In this document: piece by piece, positions 1-12,933 of the stretch | Numbering within the stretch: the stretch's first letter is position 1 | Layout: each line of letters begins with the position of its first letter | Assembly (NCBI GenBank): GCA_022376515.1 | Contig: WTXI01000218.1 | Coordinates: 1 to 62,156, forward strand | DNA from: Lactifluus volemus | Lineage: Eukaryota; Basidiomycota; Agaricomycetes; Russulales; Russulaceae | Direction of reading: 5' to 3' | DNA: 62,156 bases | Translations under genes and position numbers: made by a program | Notes under the pieces: generated by a model | Told to the model about the DNA's origin: nothing | Databases searched by the model: none | Seen by the model: only the letters and a program-made list of their open reading frames with translations

Positions 1-488
1 CGGTGATAAGGAAACATTTGGGTCTATAGAGTGGAATGACAGGGATTGTCGGCGCAGAAGAGGTATCGTTACTACTACATTATCCCACGCTTTTAGTTGA
101 AGATTCCAGTGTACATCGATTACTATACCCCCATACCCTTTTGTAAAACTCGTATCACTTATCGTTACCTGTTGTAGTTGGGCCAGCGTTGAGGAATGGG
201 GATTGTCAGTGGAATACGTTGTAGTCCGTGTTTGCGCTTTATTAATTTCTTAATCCGTGACGCGAACTTTCCAGTGCCACGAGAACAAGCTTGTCATCTC
301 ATTTGTACACTGCCTATATATACTGAAGCCAGAGAATCTACTGAAATGTTCAGGATACTACCAGTAGATCAATAGAATGCAACAGAAGCTGGTACTGGTG
401 GAAACCCGTAGAATTGTATGAGACGATCACGTAACTCTCTGTGACCGTCACCTGTGACGATCTGTGACACTCACTTCGCCTTGCAGCT
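1..488. other. Left edge, 3' flank of F-box copy 1
   Basis: No gene, RNA or repeat is recognised in this stretch. It lies downstream of the stop codon of the minus-strand F-box gene and probably holds its 3' untranslated region and terminator, but no clear polyadenylation signal could be singled out. Confidence 0.5.
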
Positions 489-2265
489 TCAGTCAACCTG
501 CTGCAGTTGCCACCGCCCCTCCTGCAGTTGCCACTGCTGACGCTGCTGCTGCATTTGCCACCGCCACTGCTGCTGCTGCTGCAGTTGCCACTGCCACTGC
601 AGCTGCCGTTCTTCTTGCTTCAGGCGCCGTGACTCCTGCAATTCAAGTTGTTGCTGTTGCTGCATCTGCAGTCGCTGCTGCTCCTGCATCTGCTGCTCCT
701 TCATCTGCCGCCATGATATATACGATGAGGAGGAGGCCACCAAATTGACACGGTGGCCCGCTGCCTGTCGTTCATGTATAAAAGAGATAAGCACATCGCC
801 AACACTGCTTCCGCCAAGGTGTTGAAGAACCAGCAGATTTGGTAAGAGTTCCAGAGATGTTTCTCCATCCGCGGAACAAAGTGAACGAGAGAGTCCCCCA
901 GCGAGTGATTCTGGTACACCAAATGACTTCACGTTGCTGAATGACTTGAAAAGTTTGCGCCACTGTGTTCTGTCGACCTCGTTATGCGGGTCTGACAATC
1001 GATTGTGGGCTATGTGGTTGAGCGTGAGCTCCTCCACACCGGAGAGTATGGGCGAAATTGAATCGAAGATTTGAACTGCAGACGCTACCTGCCAATCAAG
1101 CTGTTTGCACATGACTTGCAAGTGCAAGGAGCGTTGCTGCCGACTGTGATCAGGACCTGCTATTAAATCAAGGGAATTCTCATCGAAAGTGATGTCGACA
1201 GAGCTGAAGCTGAGCCTCTCTGATGCCCGCATGAGCTGCAAGAGGTGTGGAGCAGTAAAAGTGAGTTGGTTGAACAACTGAACATCGAGAATGCTAAGGG
1301 TAGGCGCTCTGATCCGAGCCAGGCCTTCCAAGTAAGCGCTGACACCTCGATATGAAAATACTTGAAGGTTAGGAAGCGTCACATGTGTCACTGCTGGCGT
1401 CTCGACATCACGATTTGGGTGAGGGGAATGGAAATGGATTCTGAGAGTCTCCAGCTGGGACATGAGTGAAAGCCGTGTGAGTATATAACTTGGGGGGAAC
1501 AAGGGGGACGGCGGAATATCCATAAGTTCGAGATTGACGAGGAATACGGTGGTTGTGACTAGAGGAGATCCAATAGGACGGCAACTCGTCCACGCGTGGC
1601 GTAGGTTGGGTGCTTGGAATGTCGTAGGAAACAATTGGCCTGTAGAATCTCCGGGCTGTGAGCCGATGCTGATGCGCTCCAAAATTGGGAATTCGTCAAC
1701 CATGGCTTCAATAAACTTGCCTAACTTTGAGGCCGGCATACAAAGGGAAATACGGTGCACACGATCACGGTGCGAAAGCGCGAGTAGTGCATCTTCTTCA
1801 TCCTTTGCTGTCATCTCACGGTCGCCATTTGCGTACCAGATGGTGAGTGGAAGGGGTGGTGAATGTGCGAGCATGTCTGCCACAGGGACACCATAAGAGC
1901 AAAGAAGATGGATATCCAATCGACTTGGAGATGCAAGAATGAGGTACCGCCACTTTCGACAGACCTGAGCCAACTTGTACCACCAACGTTGGCGGTCCCA
2001 CCTGAATCGGACGGCGTTTCTGCTACCAGTATCTTCTTCATCTCCAATATAGAGATAATCGAGTTGATAGAGATGGAATATGATGAGAAGGACATCCTCG
2101 TTGAGTTTCAAGTTATCGATCCTATGCAGTTTGTTACTCGTGAGCCCTATTGAATCGAAAGTCGGTACATGGAACAGGGACTGAATGTTGAGACTCACAT
2201 CTTGATGCACGACCGCGAGGATTCCCAAGAATAAGATCAAGAACGGTAGACAAGAGACTGGACAT
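489..2265 (-). CDS. F-box/LRR-like protein, copy 1
   Basis: Two exons: 2265-2199 and 2146-489, with a 52-bp GTGAGT...ATAG intron (2147-2198) in phase 1, giving about 574 residues. The start was chosen because the same short leader exon plus intron recurs in all four copies of this family in the window. The N-terminus holds an F-box-like stretch (LNEDVLLIIFHLYQLD) followed by the block WWYKLAQVCRKWR and the family signature CSYGVPVADMLAHSPPLPL. The middle is leucine-rich and irregularly LRR-like. The last 80 or so residues are a Q/W-rich low-complexity tail made by CAG/TGG runs. F-box proteins usually act as substrate adaptors of SCF ubiquitin ligases through Skp1; the target here is unknown. 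The body is closest to the copies at 10.6, 22.5 and 31.3 kb. Confidence 0.8.
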
Positions 2266-2600
2266 GTCAGGGACCGGAGGGAAGGGGAGAGAAGTAACGA
2301 CAGCCTGACGTCCCGAGTGTGATATGCTGCTGAGGACAAGTCAGCGAGAGTGGAAACGTTGAGTCCTCAAGGTGAGAAACAATGTATATATATACATGCG
2401 TGTAGGGCGAGGCATTGATCAGACCCCTTTCTGATCACTTCCAATTTTCTCGCCCATTTCTTGCTCAATCACCACAAAATTAAGCCTACAATATCTTGTA
2501 CCATGGTTGGCCGTATTCCGTCCTTTTTTTTTGGTAGAAATCGTAGTGTGGTGTGGTGACCATAGCGTGACTGATCAGAAAGGGGGTCTGATTCGAGAGG
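2266..2600 (-). promoter_or_regulatory. Promoter region of F-box copy 1, with two palindromic motifs
   Basis: About 60 bp here (around 2440-2495, read on the minus strand) match the region upstream of F-box copy 3 (around 22310-22370), including the shared string TTTTGTGGTGATTGAGC. So the promoter was duplicated with the gene. Within it, TGATCAGA-N6-TCTGATCA forms a perfect 8-bp inverted repeat at 2416-2437, and a near copy in the opposite orientation lies at 2572-2594. These could be regulator sites or chance; copy 3 lacks the palindrome. Confidence 0.45.
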
Positions 2601-3342
2601 GGGGTACACGTTAGTATGTTGACTGTCCGAAAACTTGATGTATGAGAATCAACTACCTAATGGGGGTGATGGACTCCATCTACTGTAGATTGTCCAATAA
2701 AATCGAGTATGCTAGCCTACCAGAATGTCCTATCCGAAACATGATGAGATAGTGCTGCATCCAAACTGAACGCCGCTACTATGTGTGACAAAACTGTGAC
2801 TTTGACGAAAAATTGTGCACCACATCCACAATTTGGATTTTTTGTCAAATTGGCTACCTAGCAATCATATCTCAATTGTGATCCTAGGTTTTGGAATTTT
2901 CAAATTTAGTGAGAAAAAGTAGCCATGCATATTTTCGTGCCGAAATTTATCCCAAAACCCAATGCTGAATGGGTGGAATTTGGGCACTGCTACGCAAGTC
3001 ACACGGCGTCACAAGTAGCGGTGTTTGGATGCAGGTTGAAGTACGGTCCTTAGGGTTACAGTGTATTTTAAGTTGGCCATGTGGTATCGCCATATCTGCG
3101 TCCACTGGAACGAGTACTGCTGTGTCCTTCTCTTATTGTGCATATCACTCCGTCATCTGTCAGTTAGGTGTGTTTTCAGAAACAAAATTTGAATATCTGT
3201 TGGTGGGCCGCATATCCATCTACGACGCCTTGATTTGACTGCGACTGCCGGACCTTGTAAGCTGCGGTAGAACACGTGTATCATGCATGAGGTGTGTGCA
3301 GATACATGAGAAGGCTGGGTGGCTACTTAATAACTACTGTGG
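2601..3342. other. Intergenic, no gene seen
   Basis: AT-rich spacer between the F-box copy 1 promoter and the 3' end of the phosphotransferase gene. Only short open frames without splice logic or family resemblance were found. Confidence 0.5.
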
Positions 3343-4895
3343 TCACAACTTTACCCGAACTTTGGGTAGGTTCCCTTGATCTTCTAGAATACTCCGCGCC
3401 AGCTTACCTGCCATGGGAAACAAACGAACATAGAGAGGGGCTTGGTCCGAAGTCGTCTGACGATGCGCATGCCGCGCCGCTATTCCCTGTGCGATAACAG
3501 CGAGCTAAAATAAGAAGCAAAAGGCGTTAACGTTTTTCTAGTTGGTATGTCGATATATTTTGAGGGAATGACAAACTCGGAAGAGCATCCAGCTGTGCGC
3601 GAAACCCATTTCCTTAATGGGGTACGGCTGCATCGTGACGCGACAGTACTCGCGCTCGAGCTCCGCGAGGGATATCGGCTCCGTTTCTGGGCTGTTCTTG
3701 AAACCGACCATCAGGTTGGCAGCGTCTGCAGGTTCGAGCACCCATGGCTGTACCAAGTTTGCCAAGTCTGCTAACTGCAAAGCCCGCCCGAGTGCGGAGC
3801 GGAGCACATCGTCAGTTCATCAAGGAAACGAGCGTTAAGATGCTGCATTGTTTTTACCGGACTACCGAGCGTGCAAAGTTCCCAATCCAGGATGCCAATC
3901 ACGCGGTTCTCGGTCGGGTGGAAGATGAGGTTATCGAGCTTATAGTCGCCATGGACTATCCGCACGCCGGTCTTTTGCTCATCGGGCAGGTTCCGCTCGT
4001 ACCACGCGATGAGCTCGCCCCATCCGGGGATTTCGCCCACGGGTTTGCCGGTATCAATGTCCTTCACGGCGGCCTGGGCAAGCGTGACTTTGGAGAGAGA
4101 CTTGATCTGGCGCGGAAAGTACGGTTTGTAAGAGCCAAAGTTCTCGAGGCCGATATCCTTCGGGTCGAGCGATGAGAGCGCACCAAGCGCCCGCACGGCG
4201 GAGAGCCAGCTGGTGGTTGTTCGCAGCAGGGCCCCGGTTAATCAGACGGTTATTGAGCGGCCCGAAAGATTACCCACCACTCGCGCCGGACCATTGGTGG
4301 CGCACTAGGCATTGACATGTCGGTAAAGATGCGACCGTCGAGGAACTCCATGATGTAGAAAGGCGTCCCAATGACGCTGCTATCTTCACATAACACAAAA
4401 ACATGTGGGACAGGCACGCGGTATTCGGGAGGAGTTGTGGGGCGTGCATTGTATCTCTGGATGGCAGCGAGTACGGTATATTCCCTCTCGACTTGGTGAG
4501 CAGTCCTAGATACCAGTGTTCCTGCTGGTTTCTTGCGAAGCACAAAGCGCTCCCCTCTATCACGAGATGGTCAGAAGAAGTGGGAATAACAGAGACCCGA
4601 AAGTGACTCTGACCTCGCATCCGTCAGGAAGTACGTTGGATTGGACTGTCCAGCGAGGTTGTTCAACTAGTATATACGGCAGGCGGAAAGGATGGCGCTG
4701 ACCTGGCCGAACTGTAACCCACAGTTAGTTGGCCTGTTTGATTATGTGGCAGGTCTAACAACACACTTTGAATTGCTTGATGGTGACTGGTACCGTGATA
4801 TCAAGTACGTGGGTTGCGAGATACGCATTGAGCTTGACCTCGTCAATACCTGCACGAACTTCTCCATACTCTCCCCCGGCTTGCCGAGGTGACAT
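3343..4895 (-). CDS. ACAD10/11-type aminoglycoside phosphotransferase-family kinase
   Basis: Seven exons on the minus strand: 4895-4767, 4711-4703 (a 9-nt microexon encoding FGQ), 4645-4614, 4556-4278, 4209-3858, 3774-3577, 3486-3343. All junctions are in phase and give 380 residues. The protein has the order seen in the kinase domain of acyl-CoA dehydrogenase family members 10/11: KQFKFGQSNPTYFLTD, VLRKKPAG and VEREY near the N-terminus, the catalytic loop HGDYKLDN (His236, Asp238, Asn243), the metal-binding ILDWE (Asp258) and the C-terminal block GIAARHAHRQ...LARSILE. In animals this domain phosphorylates 4-hydroxyacyl-CoAs before beta-oxidation; here it stands alone, without the dehydrogenase domain. 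The gene starts 102 bp from the divergent MGS1 gene, suggesting a shared promoter. The family call is firm; the substrate is inferred. Confidence 0.87.
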
Positions 4896-4997
4896 GGTCA
4901 AAGTCAATTGAAGAAACCGAAAAATCTCGAGACCGCCAATTGAACCCGGCCCGAGATTGTCAACCGTACCCTTTTATAGTAGGGCTGAATACAGTAC
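4896..4997. promoter_or_regulatory. Bidirectional promoter, kinase / MGS1
   Basis: Only 102 bp separate the two divergent start codons, so both genes must share control sequences or have promoters inside each other's leaders. A CCAAT motif is visible near 4937. No TATA box is obvious. Confidence 0.5.
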
Positions 4998-6944
4998 ATG
5001 TCTCAACACGCGCAAGAACAGCCAACACATAGTCCCTTTGAAGTCTTTCCAAAATACTCTAAACTAGATCACGTTGAGTTACGGGAAGCTTCTCCTCTCG
5101 CTGACAGCTTTCGCCCGAGAACTTTGGAAGAATTCGTCGGTCAGACTCACTTGACAGGTCCAGACACTCTTCTCTTTGATGAAAATAGCAAGGTCACCAC
5201 TGAGAATATCATCTTTTGGGGACCACCTGGGTGAGCGTGTAGATCTATCTGCTGATCTTCTGTTCCTGATGCCCTTTAGATGTGGCAAGACAACAATGGC
5301 GAGACTTCTCGGCGGGTGCGCGGATGCGGTCTTTAGGGAAGTGAGCGCAACAATTGCAAGTGCAGTTGAGGTTCGTTCTATATTCGAAGAAGCAAGAAAC
5401 GAGCTCCAGCTAACTGGGAGGTTCGTTGTTATGAATTGTTATTGATACTGCCATGCTCATGTACCCTCTAGGCGAACGATTGTGTTTCTCGATGAAGTTC
5501 ATCGCTTCAGTCGTTCGCAGCAGGTTTTTTCACCTTATTTCTTCGCTTCAACTTTTTTTTTTGACATTTACTCCAGGACGTGTTTGTTCCTTTCATCGAA
5601 CGGGGCTTTGTGCAGGTAAGCAGCTTGAGTGGTCCTTGTAGCAAAGCTAAGGAGTCTCACTCATGGGACACAGATCATAGGAGCAACTACAGAGAACCCA
5701 TCATTTGAATTGAATCGGGCACTGCTTGACTTGTGTCGGTAAGGATTCAAATATCCGTCTGGTATTTTGGCATGACGACATGGTAGAGTGCATGTACTCG
5801 AACGCTTGAGAGATGAAGATACCACTGAGATAATTGAGAAAGCGATTAGGCGTATGGTGCCGAATCATAACGAGATTTTAGCTGTGAGTCCACCCGTTGT
5901 TGCTTGCCCTCCGGAGGGAATAGTTCTATTCTCCGAATAGGCGCAATCTTCCAATACCACGTCCAAATCCCTGACAGACGTCGCGACATCCACCGAAGCA
6001 ATATCACCCAATTATCCCCACCTAACCCGTCGCATTGTCACCACTATCGCATCTTATTCATTCGGCGACGCACGCACGGCTCTCTCCCTTCTCGAACTTG
6101 TGCTGTTTTCTCCTCCAACGACACCGGAATCTGCGCTGCTCGAATCGCTGCGCCGATCCGTGTCGACGACATACGATCGCACCGGAGATTCACACTACGA
6201 TCTCATCTCTGCGCTGCACAAGAGCGTGCGTGGCAGCCAGCCTGGCGCGGCACTCTATTGGCTCGCGCGTATGCTCGAGGCCGGCGAGGATCCGGTATAT
6301 ATTGCGCGGAGGATGACTGTGTGTGCAAGCGAGGACATAGGAATGGCGGATCGAGATGCTCTGCCGCTGGTGTGTATTCTTGTATAGCCTTGCGTGACGT
6401 AATACTAACTGCTGATTAACGTGTCCGCGGGCCTTGGATGACGTTTGGTTACAGGCGATGGCTGCACTACAGACTTGCCAGACTGTCGGCATGCCAGGGT
6501 GTCGTTCCCCGTTGTCGGAACTCGTTACATACCTTAGTGATGCACCCAAGTCGACGCGCTCGTATGAAGGATACAACCGCGCCGAAGAACTGGCAAAACG
6601 CGATCTAGCATTACTCGTTCCCATCGCGATGCGCGACATCAACGCAAGCGCTATGGAGGCAACTGGGTGTGGTGAAGTCTACAGGTATCAGCCTGAATAT
6701 CTGTGCGCTTCTTCCTCGTTGTTTGCGCCGATCCAATGCTCTGACGTGTACTTTTTTTCACATTTTTAGGCATCCGGTCACGAACGAGTATCTACCACCA
6801 CAGGTGCAGGGTGAGCTTATTCTACGCAAGGAAAGGGATTTATCAGACAAGCTGTGGGATGAAGAGGCACTGAGGAGATGGGAAGAGGTAGAGAATGGAG
6901 GGCGGGATTGGAAAGGAAGAGATCTATCATATACGATAAAATAA
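4998..6944 (+). CDS. MGS1: MGS1/WRNIP1-type AAA+ ATPase
   Basis: Nine exons: 4998-5230, 5280-5420, 5472-5523, 5577-5615, 5674-5738, 5787-5883, 5941-6369, 6455-6684, 6770-6944, all in phase, 486 residues. It is a clamp-loader-like AAA+ ATPase of the MgsA/WRNIP1/RarA family, which acts at stalled replication forks and in DNA damage tolerance with PCNA and polymerase delta. Visible motifs: LADSFRPRTLEEFVGQ, Walker A GPPGCGKTT (residues 75-83), Walker B IVFLDEVHRF (Asp132-Glu133), sensor 1 GATTENPSFELN, then the family C-terminal tetramerisation part with ARRMTVCASEDIGMAD, IGMP-like VGMPGC and AYN-like GYNRAEE. The ubiquitin-binding UBZ zinc finger found at the N-terminus of yeast Mgs1 and human WRNIP1 is not seen; the protein starts directly before the AAA+ core. 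An upstream exon carrying it cannot be excluded, but only 102 bp separate it from the divergent gene. Confidence 0.92.
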
Positions 6945-7045
6945 GATAATTAGACAAGACGATCACGTGATTGCTTACCCAGAAAAAAAAAAACGGCACT
7001 GTCTGCGTCACTCCCTTTTCTCACTCACCTTCTTTCATCCCCAAA

Positions 7046-9516
<2,471 letters not shown>

Positions 9517-10598
9517 GTTCCATTGACTCTTTGCTCACCATCTGGTCTCCAGTCCTCCACCTACCCTCCCCTCACTTAGCTATGTTGTGCTGTTCGTCCC
9601 GCTACTTTATGACCCTGCATGATCTTCGTGCTCATTTAGAACATGAAAAGTATATCGTCTTGCTCGCCACCACCGCTACATATTTTCGCATGTTTATTCT
9701 ACTCACGCATATTCATCATCTAACCATCTACACTCCCCCACTCAGTAGTACACTTTCTGCGCACCTTCCTCCATGTGTCTTTCATGCCTGTACTAGAGTT
9801 GAACCAGCTCGTGGTTTCAATGAATGAGAGCTTTGAGGAGGTCGCTACTGCATACACCCATTGTGTAATGGCCAAGGTGGATATCAGAGTAACGGTGGAT
9901 GGAAACCGACCTCGTATACGGCCACGGTCGGGCTCTACTGTAGAGTTACTAACTTAGCTGTACGCGCTAACAAAACCCTATAAGGTGAGTACACTGAAAC
10001 AGAACACACATATCAAACATGCCTGATACACGTGTTCTACCTTGACTCCCTACCCGCCCATTTTAAACGATTCCACGGCTCCGTCTGCACCAATAGATTA
10101 TTCTCAGGGAACCTGCTAAGCACAGCTGACAAGGTCGACAGTCACAATCGAGGAGTGCGTCGTAGATGGACACACACGGAAAAGACAAACACGATACCGC
10201 GGCGTCACACTGGCGCGAAGCGTTGCAGGCGAACGTGTTAACAACTACCCCAATCGACGAACCGTCCGCACGTTCCTTCACTGATCTGCTTCTGATTGAA
10301 CACTTACCTCCCTGCACTCTCTGGAGATTGGCATAAACGTGGCAAATTTGTTGTCTGGAGTATCGACAACTGACTTCCAGGAATGGACTGAAGCCACTTC
10401 GGAGAGGAAAGGTCTGTGCAACACGTTGATAACGCAAGGCATGCCCACATGTGCATTATTATGAAGAAGAAGGACATATCGATCCTCGTGAAGTGTGATT
10501 TATTTTGCGGCGACATAGCCATGTCTACATCTGTTTTTCAGCTTTCTATCACGCCCAAGCCCCTGTCATTACTTCTCCCCCTCCCTCAGGTCTCTGAT
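9517..10598. other. Intergenic between SSC1 and F-box copy 2
   Basis: About 1.1 kb with no recognisable gene. The first part is pyrimidine-rich (3' UTR of SSC1). The last ~60 bp (10540-10598) resemble the upstream regions of F-box copies 3 and 4 (CCCCTGTC followed by a C/T-rich tract). Confidence 0.5.
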
Positions 10599-12400
10599 AT
10601 GTTCCGTAGCCTGTTTACCATTAGTCGTCTGCTCCCATTTCAGAAGCGCCGCGTAGGTCCATCACGTCGTGAGTCTCAAGTTCAGTGCCTCTGTTCCGTG
10701 TATAAACTTTCGATTCCATAGAGCCTACGAGAAACATACTGCGCTCACCTATTCATATTCTCAACGACGACGTCCTTCTCAACATATTCCATCTCTATCA
10801 GCTCGATATCAGCGATGAAGAAGATAGCCAGAAATTCCGATTCAGGTGGGACCGCCAACGTTGGTGGTACAAGCTGGCTCGGGTCTGTCGAAAGTGGCGG
10901 TGCCTCATCCTTGCGTCCCCAATTCGACTGGATATCCACCTTATTTGCTCCTATGGCGTGCCTGTAGCAGACATGCTAGCACATTCACCACCCCTTCCAC
11001 TCACCATCTGGTACACAAATGGCAACCGTGAAATGACAACAAAAGATGAAGAAGGTGCACTACTCGCGCTCTCGCATCGTGATCGTGTGCACCGTATTGC
11101 CCTTTGTATGCCAGCCTCAAAGTTAGGCAAGTTTATCAACGTTATGGAGGAAGAATTCCCAATTTTGGACCGCATATGTATCGGCTCCCAGCCCGGAGAT
11201 TCTACAGGCCAAGTCTTTCCTAAGACATTCCAAGCACCCAATCTACGCCACGCGTGGACAACTTGCCGTCCTATTGGGTCTCCCTTGATCACAAACACCG
11301 TATGCCTCGTCAATCTCGAGCTTATGGATATTCCGCCGTCCCCCTTGTTCCCCCCAAGTTATATACTCACACGGCTTTCACTCATGTCCCAGCTGACGAC
11401 GCTCAGAATACATTTTCACTCCCCTCACCCAAACCGTGATGTCGAGACCCCAGCAACGACTAATGTGATGCTTCCTAACCTTCAAGTATTTTCATATCGA
11501 GGTGTCAGCGCTTACTTGGAAGGCCTGGCTCGGATCAAAGCCCCGACCCTCGAGGTTCTCGATGTCCAGTTTTTCAACCAGCTCACGTTTACTGTTCCAC
11601 GGCTGTTGGAGTTCATGCAGGCATCAGAGATCCCCAGATTCAGTGCTGTCAAGATCACTTTTGATGGGGATTCCCTTGATTTAATGGCAGGACCTGATCC
11701 GAGTTGGCAGCAACGGTCCTTCCGCTTGCAGATCATGTGCAAACAGCTTGATTGGCAGATAGCTTCCGCAGTGCAAATCTTCGATTCAATTTCGCCCGTA
11801 GTCTCCGGTGTGGAGGACCTCATGCTCTTCGACGTGGAACCCAACCGATCAGCAAACCCACGCGATGAGGTCGACAGAACACAGTGGCGCAAACTTTTTA
11901 GGTCATTCAGCAATGTAAAGTCACTTGGTATACAGGCATCACTCTCTGGGAGGCTCTCTCATTCATTATGCTCGATGGATGGAGAAGTGTCTCTGGAACT
12001 GTTACCAAATCTGGAGGTTCTTCAACACCTTGGTGGAAGCAGTGTTGATGATGTATTTACCTCTTTCATACGTGAACGACGGCGAGGGGGCCGCAGTGTC
12101 GACCTGGTAGCCTCATCGTCGTATATACCGCAGCGTGTGCGGCATATGCAGAAACAGGAGGCGCAGCGACGGCGACAGGAGCAGGAGCAGCGACGGCGGG
12201 AAGCGGAGCGGCCATGGCGGCAGGAGCAGCGACGGCGGCAAGAGGTGCTGCGACGGCTGCAAGAGGAGCAGCCATGGCGGAAGGAGGAGCTGCGCCTGCG
12301 GAAGGAGGAACTGCGACTGCGGCAGGAGGAGGAGGAGGGTGAGTGGCGAATGCTACAACCGGTGACCCCACGGCTGGTAGTGCTGCAACCGCGACCGTAA
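10599..12400 (+). CDS. F-box/LRR-like protein, copy 2
   Basis: Leader exon 10599-10668, 53-bp intron 10669-10721 (GTGAGT...ATAG), main exon 10722-12400; 582 residues, no interruption. F-box-like segment ILNDDVLLNIFHLYQLD followed by WWYKLARVCRKWR and CSYGVPVADMLAHSPPLPL, then a leucine-rich body. The C-terminal ~75 residues are very rich in E, R and Q, unlike the Q/W tail of copy 1, and probably form a helical or disordered charged tail. This is the best-preserved reference for reading the interrupted copy 3. Likely an SCF adaptor; substrate unknown. Confidence 0.82.
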
Positions 12401-12933
12401 CCGCAGTGGCAGTGGCAGCGATGACTGCAGGAGAAGCTTCCATACTTATACTCGCGTTACTCGAAAGTAGTGAGCCTGAGCTCTATGTATATCCTCGTTC
12501 CTTGTCCCTTGGACGTGTCTTGAAAAGATACTTTTAATACTGTTAACAAACACTTTTTAGTAACTTGTCATTCTTGTTGAGCTTCTCAGGACGTGTCAGC
12601 TTGACCTCAGTGTATGTGTTCAAGTTCTGCTATTGTAAGGACAAACAATATCACATGTAATTGTTGATCTTGCCTCGCTGCCATCGGGAGTGTTCGAAAT
12701 TTACGTCCGGTTATCCTGATCAACAGGACACATCAGGAAACACGTTCCTGCTCCATAGAAACTCGGCGTCTAAGTAGCCGGTGTAGCCCGGGTAGCCTTT
12801 CCTAGTTTGGTCGTTTTCTACCACGTGCTCTGGAGGTCTCTGTGCCGTGTGACAGGCTCTGTAGTACTCAATTTTCTCTCTAAGAATAGATATTCTGAAG
12901 ATATTTATTGAGTTGGGAGAGTAACTAGGACTA
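12401..12933. other. 3' flank of F-box copy 2 / downstream flank of transposase
   Basis: The first ~140 bp resemble the 3' flank of F-box copy 4 (for example GAAAGTAGT followed by CTCTATGTAT). The rest should contain the 3' end of the Plavaka element, but no terminal inverted repeat could be recognised. Confidence 0.4.

Noticed and set aside
464..748. Ala-rich frame antisense to the F-box copy 1 tail
   Set aside because: Complement of CAG/TGG repeats that encode the Q/W tail; a shadow frame. The same applies to the Ala/Pro frame at 12066-12443 and the Ala-rich frame at 32728-33000.
2416..2594. A small MITE defined by the two palindromic boxes
   Set aside because: The DNA between them is homologous to the copy 3 promoter, so it is not a clean insertion.
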